Assembly: GCA_028223755.1 (NCBI GenBank)
Contig: JAOIUY010000005.1
Location: 89,121-153,120, forward strand
Source: Pseudomonadales bacterium
Lineage (GTDB): Bacteria; Pseudomonadota; Gammaproteobacteria; Pseudomonadales; UBA7434
Length of the DNA: 64,000 nt
Direction: 5' to 3'
Each line of letters begins with the position of its first letter. The first letter of the stretch is position 1. The notes beneath the pieces are model-generated. The model worked only from the letters and a program-made list of their open reading frames with translations. It made no database searches and was not told where the DNA came from. A program made the position numbers and the translations under genes. Below, piece after piece: positions 59,921 through 64,000 of this stretch.

Positions 59921-61048
59921 TTAATGCCCGGCTAAAGCCTGCACATTAAAGCCTTGTTGGTTTAACAGATAGGCAACCGTCGAAGCACGACGACCGGTTG
60001 AACAATAAGCGACATATCGCGTATTCACATCCATCATCCGCGACTTTAAGCTCATTAAATGCATAGGCAAATGAAAAGCATCCGCACGATGATCAATTTC
60101 ATATTCTTGCTGCGATCGCACATCTAACCAACAAGCGCCATCGGCAATAGTTTTAACCGCTTGTTCGATGTTGAGCGAAGCAACTTCAGGCTCGGTCATT
60201 AGCGCCAAAAAATCGCGCTTATTAAGCGCCATAATAACGCCGTTAGTTTTCATGGTTACAGTGGCATTGCGGGTGGTTCTATTTAACAGCGCATCCTCGC
60301 CGAAACAACGCCCTGGTGATAACTCAGCAACCACTGTAGTTTCTGCATTGTGTGTACAACTGACACTAGCGCATCCCTCTTTAATCAAATAACAAATATC
60401 GCCCTGCTCACCTTCACGCACAATCACCTCGCCAGCTTCAACAAGCTGCGCTTCAAAGCGATCAAAAATAGCTTTTACGTTATACGGTGGGATTTTATGA
60501 AACAAATTAGAGCGCAACAAAGTATTCATCCAATTGGCATCTTCATCAAAATGCCTGTCCGCACTAAACTCTAGTGCCAGCGTCTTTGCCACTTGATCCC
60601 AACAAAGCATCGCATCGAGCTTGTTTCTGTTCAGTAAAAATAATTGGCTATCCTCAACCGCCGTCACCGATACAGCTGTCGGGAAGCTATCGCCCAACGA
60701 CAAATGACTATTTTCAGTACCGCCGCAAATCCGCAAAGGCTGGCCATCATCGAGCTCAACATCAACGCTACCGCTAACCAAAAATAACTGGCTGTCATGC
60801 AAAATATCGGCATCAGCAATGCGCTGACCTTTAATCGCCAGATCCATTTCGCAACTGCGAGCAATCGTTTTTAAGTGGTCTTTAGAAAGTATATTAAGCG
60901 GTACAAAAGAGCGCAGCACATAAACGCTCACCGTATTTAAACGGTCTGGATTACCGACGAGAGGAATGGAATTGTTAATCGTTTTATTCACCAAACCATC
61001 AGCAATATAATAGCGGCTGGGACTATCCTTTGAGCGACGACTTACCAT
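59921..61048 (-). CDS. Double cyclic-nucleotide-binding protein with rhodanese domain
   Basis: The 375 residues contain two cNMP-binding barrels (about 45-150 and 175-285) and a C-terminal rhodanese domain (about 295-375). The second barrel has a good phosphate cassette (CFGEDALLNRTTRNATV). The first lacks the canonical Glu-Arg pair and may be structural. The rhodanese loop CSTGRRAS has Cys349, so sulfur transfer or a phosphatase-like use is possible. There is no DNA-binding domain. It may couple a cyclic nucleotide to sulfur chemistry in the cytoplasm. The next gene upstream is a D-cysteine desulfhydrase-like enzyme 30 bases away, a suggestive pairing. Confidence 0.88.
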   Translation of the reverse strand: MVSRRSKDSPSRYYIADGLVNKTINNSIPLVGNPDRLNTVSVYVLRSFVPLNILSKDHLKTIARSCEMDLAIKGQRIADADILHDSQLFLVSGSVDVELDDGQPLRICGGTENSHLSLGDSFPTAVSVTAVEDSQLFLLNRNKLDAMLCWDQVAKTLALEFSADRHFDEDANWMNTLLRSNLFHKIPPYNVKAIFDRFEAQLVEAGEVIVREGEQGDICYLIKEGCASVSCTHNAETTVVAELSPGRCFGEDALLNRTTRNATVTMKTNGVIMALNKRDFLALMTEPEVASLNIEQAVKTIADGACWLDVRSQQEYEIDHRADAFHLPMHLMSLKSRMMDVNTRYVAYCSTGRRASTVAYLLNQQGFNVQALAGH

Positions 61049-61078
61049 AATAATTTCAGTCCTATCGATTGAAATGAG

Positions 61079-62089
61079 TTATGACAAGCCCCTCCTTCCC
61101 TGTTGGCCACCCGAATGGACAACGGCAATATCTTGATGGGTATCGAGCTTGCCTTCGCGCAATTGTGACCAAAGCGCATAAAAAAGTTTTGCCATATAGA
61201 CTTGATCAACGGGCTCATTCATCTCTTTTTCAAGCTGTTCATGAAAGGCCAAAAGATCTTTATTTACCCTAGCATAGCCACCGCAGTGATACTCATCCAA
61301 AACCCGCCAAGGCTGGGATACAGTTCCCCTTTCACAAACTTTCTCAGTAGAGTGATTGCTAATTTGTTGCAAGAAACCATTAATATCGTGCGCCATTTCA
61401 CAATGCCTAAGTACGCTGACCGCGGTGACACAACTGCTAAAATCTTTTTTAACCTTATCAGCACCGGCGATCATACCGGCAACCGTACCGCCGGTTGCGC
61501 TAGCCAACCAAACATCACCGACCGTTTTTGGCAAATGGCGCGCAATCGACTCACCCATAGCCGTGGTACCTAATAGACCGTCAAGATTACTGCCACCTAC
61601 CGGCACAATAAGCCCGTCGCCAAACTGCTGATTAAGCACTGTTGACATAGAGGTGTTTTGTAATTGCTGATAATCGCTACGGGAAACAAATTGAAGATGC
61701 ATGCCGAGCTGCTGAGCATCTTTTAAAGTAGGCGTTAAAATGGTTTTTCTTTCACCACGCACAATACCAACGGTTTGCAAATCGTAAGCGTCACTGGCTG
61801 CCGCCAAAGCATGAAGATGGTTAGACCAAGGGCCGCCAAAACTGATAATGCGATGAATATTTTGCGCTTTAGCTCGTTCAATACTGGGCAGCAACTTAAA
61901 AATTTTATTACCCATAATTCGGCCGTTAGTGCCGTCGCGTAGAGGGCGCAGAGGTAATAGAGGACGCAATGCATCCAAACGAACAAGGTAGATTTTAGGT
62001 TTAAATGCTGTGAATAACGGAATGTTTAATTCATCAAAAGATAGGCTAGCAATTAGTTGCTCGGCAGTTTTTTTGAAATCAGCAATCAT
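61079..62089 (-). CDS. D-cysteine desulfhydrase/ACC deaminase-like PLP enzyme
   Basis: The 336 residues belong to the fold-type II PLP family that includes D-cysteine desulfhydrase and 1-aminocyclopropane-1-carboxylate deaminase. The PLP lysine is in MGNKIFKLLPSIERAK, the cofactor loop is SFGGPWSNHLHALAA and GGSNLDGLLG follows. The glycine-rich loop ASATGGTVAGMIAG binds phosphate. Which substrate is used cannot be told, though D-cysteine would release sulfide and pyruvate. Its start overlaps the last base of the upstream hydrolase gene (TAATG). Confidence 0.85.
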   Translation of the reverse strand: MIADFKKTAEQLIASLSFDELNIPLFTAFKPKIYLVRLDALRPLLPLRPLRDGTNGRIMGNKIFKLLPSIERAKAQNIHRIISFGGPWSNHLHALAAASDAYDLQTVGIVRGERKTILTPTLKDAQQLGMHLQFVSRSDYQQLQNTSMSTVLNQQFGDGLIVPVGGSNLDGLLGTTAMGESIARHLPKTVGDVWLASATGGTVAGMIAGADKVKKDFSSCVTAVSVLRHCEMAHDINGFLQQISNHSTEKVCERGTVSQPWRVLDEYHCGGYARVNKDLLAFHEQLEKEMNEPVDQVYMAKLFYALWSQLREGKLDTHQDIAVVHSGGQQGRRGLS

Positions 62090-62958
62090 TATGTATTGTT
62101 ATCTAAGCCATCATGAAACGCCATAAAGGCCTCGGCGACGGCTTCGGGTTTTTCCACGTGCGGATAATGCCCTGCATCATCGAGCAAAGTAATATCAGCG
62201 TTAGGTACCACCTCACGAAAACGATCAGCCATATGGCCACCCGATATAGGATCGAGCACACCATTAATTAATTTTAGCGGGATTTTAGTCTGCTCTAACG
62301 GTGTCACCCAACGCTCGCGGTTATCGCGTCGCTCTTGCATATAGCGAATCAATACAGGAAACATTTGCTTGCCATTATTCTCGGTCGACAATTGCCAGCT
62401 GCCATCAATAAACGCATCAGAGGGTGGGTACTTAGGTCCAAAAATATTGGTCATCGTATTGCGGTAACTGCGCTTACTAATTAATGGAGCGATTAGCGGG
62501 CCAACTGGCGATGCCAATAATGTTTGCACCCGCCGCGGCTTATGTGCTTCTGGAAATATACCGCCATTTAAAAAGGCACAACTGAGCCATTCAACTTTAG
62601 CACTGCCATTAAATTGTCTGGCTAACAACTCTTGCGCAACGGTATCACCTAAATCATGCGCCAGTATATGTGCGCGGCTTATATTTAGCTTAACTGCGAG
62701 CTGCTCAATAATATCAGCCTGAAGTTTTACAGTAATATCACGACGTGTTTTATCCGAGCGACCAAAACCCAGCATATCGTGCGCAATAGTATCAAAGCGG
62801 TTAGTCAGTAGCGGCCAGATATCGGCAAAATCCCACGATGCGGTTGGAAAGCCATGAATACATATTAGCGGCTCACCCGCCCCATCACGCTGATAAAACA
62901 CACTACGGCCATTAACCTCACAGCATTCGCCACTGCCATACCATTGCTGTAGATGCAT
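62089..62958 (-). CDS. Alpha/beta hydrolase, haloalkane dehalogenase/epoxide hydrolase-like
   Basis: The 289 residues contain the oxyanion HGFPTASWDFADIWP and nucleophile elbow LAHDLGDTVAQELL, where Asp replaces the Ser of esterases. This is typical of haloalkane dehalogenases and epoxide hydrolases. A catalytic His is in DAGHYPHVEKPEAV near the end, and HDMLGFGRSDKTRR matches the third motif. No second substrate-specific Trp pair can be assigned. The stop overlaps the desulfhydrase-like start, so the two are cotranslated. Confidence 0.88.
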   Translation of the reverse strand: MHLQQWYGSGECCEVNGRSVFYQRDGAGEPLICIHGFPTASWDFADIWPLLTNRFDTIAHDMLGFGRSDKTRRDITVKLQADIIEQLAVKLNISRAHILAHDLGDTVAQELLARQFNGSAKVEWLSCAFLNGGIFPEAHKPRRVQTLLASPVGPLIAPLISKRSYRNTMTNIFGPKYPPSDAFIDGSWQLSTENNGKQMFPVLIRYMQERRDNRERWVTPLEQTKIPLKLINGVLDPISGGHMADRFREVVPNADITLLDDAGHYPHVEKPEAVAEAFMAFHDGLDNNT

Positions 62959-62998
62959 ATATAAACCTTATTTTTTTTGAGAAAAATAAAAATTATGC

Positions 62999-63451
62999 CT
63001 AGTGCCAAAAAGTCGCCACCATAGCATCGGACAACGCCTTAGGCGGAAGCCCCGATGACTGAATGGCTTCTACTGGTATTGTCACATTATTAGCTTTTTC
63101 ACTGGTCCAAATATGCACTTCAGGTTCAAACGTAAACCCTGAAAGCTGGCTCGCTATAACAGCCACTGCGCCATTCAGCACAGCTAGCGTTACATAGATC
63201 GGTGTTTGACAAGATGCACAGGAATAATGGGTTTTATCAAAGCCTGAATTACCCTTAATTGTCATGGTATCACTCTGTCCATGAACATGGCATTGGTCGG
63301 GCTTAAAAAAAACGATATCACTGAATGGCATAGCCGTAAAAGCTTGGCAGTCGCTACAGTGACATACCAACTGCACGACCGGTGGTCCTTGGATATTTAG
63401 CTCGAGAGCGCCGCACTCACAGCGCGCAGATGTATTTTTTATTTCCGTCAT
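62999..63451 (-). CDS. GFA/CENP-V-domain protein
   Basis: The 150 residues show the zinc-binding pattern of glutathione-dependent formaldehyde-activating enzyme relatives: CECGALEL, LVCHCSDCQAFTAMPFSDIVFF and YSCASCQTPIYV, with the Cys pairs for two zinc sites. True Gfa activity is doubtful for most members. It is 40 bases upstream of the hydrolase gene in the same orientation. Its ATG is preceded by AAGAGGATGAT. Confidence 0.88.
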   Translation of the reverse strand: MTEIKNTSARCECGALELNIQGPPVVQLVCHCSDCQAFTAMPFSDIVFFKPDQCHVHGQSDTMTIKGNSGFDKTHYSCASCQTPIYVTLAVLNGAVAVIASQLSGFTFEPEVHIWTSEKANNVTIPVEAIQSSGLPPKALSDAMVATFWH

Positions 63452-63495
63452 ATCATCCTCTTAAGGGATTTAAAATACATACATCAAAATTGGTA

Positions 63496-63789
63496 TTAAG
63501 CGGCAGTTATATCAAAAACTCTAACTGTTGGGCCATCCGAACACATATTTTGAATAGCGGCAATGGTTCCATCTTCGAGTCGAAAAGCAAAATACTTATC
63601 GTAATGTTCTTTGCTATCCCAAACTTCAGTAAATACAAAGTTATTCGAGTTCTCTCTATTAATCACCAGATTAATATTCTGACAGCCCTCTACGGTTCGA
63701 GTCACTTTAAACCCCTCGCCACAGATGACAGGAAATACATCTTTAAATTCATCTTTTAAAGTGCCTTCTACCAAAACGCTTACTGACAT
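63496..63789 (-). CDS. Dimeric alpha/beta-barrel protein (ABM-like)
   Basis: The 97 residues have the ferredoxin-like pattern of antibiotic-biosynthesis-monooxygenase relatives: a strand SVSVLVEG, helix FKDVFPVICGEGFK, strand VTRTVEGCQNINLVINRE, strand NFVFTEVWDSKEHYDKYFAFR. The WDSKE helix is typical of small quinol monooxygenases. It is the first gene of a minus-strand row and sits 44 bases before the GFA gene. Confidence 0.8.
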   Translation of the reverse strand: MSVSVLVEGTLKDEFKDVFPVICGEGFKVTRTVEGCQNINLVINRENSNNFVFTEVWDSKEHYDKYFAFRLEDGTIAAIQNMCSDGPTVRVFDITAA

Positions 63790-64000
63790 CTTTCTTATCC
63801 TTTAACAAACTAAAATTATTATTAATAAATCGAACATAGCAAATGTCAGTATACTAAACAATAATGTTAGTTATTAAATAAACTTTAGAGTCCGAGCAAG
63901 TAGGCTCATAGTCAAGAGATAGTCGAAGTAGCCCAACAGCCAGTCACTTACTTAATAGATTTGAACTTAAAGGATAGCTAAAAAGTACAGCACAAAAAAT
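63790..64000. other. Right end of window, non-coding
   Basis: No supported gene is present. It should contain the promoter of the minus-strand gene ending at 63789. It is AT-rich with no clear operator. Confidence 0.35.

Overview
This window is the chromosome of a gammaproteobacterium. The base composition is moderately AT-rich. The run trpF-trpB-trpA-accD-folC-dedD-cvpA-purF-metZ, next to truA-fimV-asd-leuDC-LysR, follows the order known from Pseudomonas and its marine relatives. FabV, FimV, MiaE, the GlpG-type rhomboid and the ispD-ispF-truD-pcm block agree with that group. I cannot name the genus from sequence alone. I saw no rRNA, tRNA or CRISPR array.

Region 1 (1-4962) is accessory DNA. 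A 24-bp exact copy of the 3' end of guaA lies at 1896-1919 and again at 4939-4962, bounding an AT-rich element of about 3.07 kb. Inside are a candidate HUH-type replication protein with a zinc finger, an overlapping pair ending in a ribbon-helix-helix protein, a zinc-ribbon YbjQ-like protein, and a broken recombinase locus. That locus is the N-terminus of a tyrosine integrase joined out of frame to a serine recombinase lacking its catalytic start. To the left lie a zinc-ribbon membrane protein and a cysteine-rich lipoprotein.

Region 2 (4.9-24 kb) has guaB-guaA and xseA, then a signalling block: a CRP-like regulator, a receiver/adenylate-cyclase protein, a CheY-like receiver and a large hybrid histidine kinase. 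Next are a frameshifted avidin-family gene, a lipoprotein peroxiredoxin, a GIY-YIG protein, a frameshifted metallo-beta-lactamase-fold hydrolase, fabV, miaE, a glycosyltransferase, a dienoyl-CoA isomerase-like crotonase, and a two-gene unit of a class II aldolase and an HD-domain protein that resembles diiron oxygenases.

Region 3 (24-50 kb) is almost all housekeeping on the minus strand. It covers methionine (metZ), purine (purF), folate (folC), fatty acid (accD), tryptophan (trpFBA), tRNA pseudouridine (truA, truD), polar hub (fimV), aspartate family (asd), leucine (leuCD with a divergent LysR), isoprenoid (ispD, ispF), cell division (ftsB), glycolysis (eno), KDO (kdsA) and CTP (pyrG). leuB is missing between leuD and asd, and surE is missing between truD and pcm.

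Region 4 (50-64 kb) has a lipoprotein, dinB, pepN, DUF2797 and DUF1315 proteins, glpG, nadK, a DUF1853 protein, a double cyclic-nucleotide-binding/rhodanese protein, a D-cysteine desulfhydrase-like enzyme, an alpha/beta hydrolase, a GFA-family protein and a small dimeric-barrel protein.

The strongest points for follow-up are the guaA-targeted mini-element with its chimeric recombinase and HUH-like protein, the avidin-family gene interrupted at a G6 tract, the HD-oxygenase/aldolase pair, the cyclase/CRP signalling block, and an 85-nt stem structure upstream of fimV.
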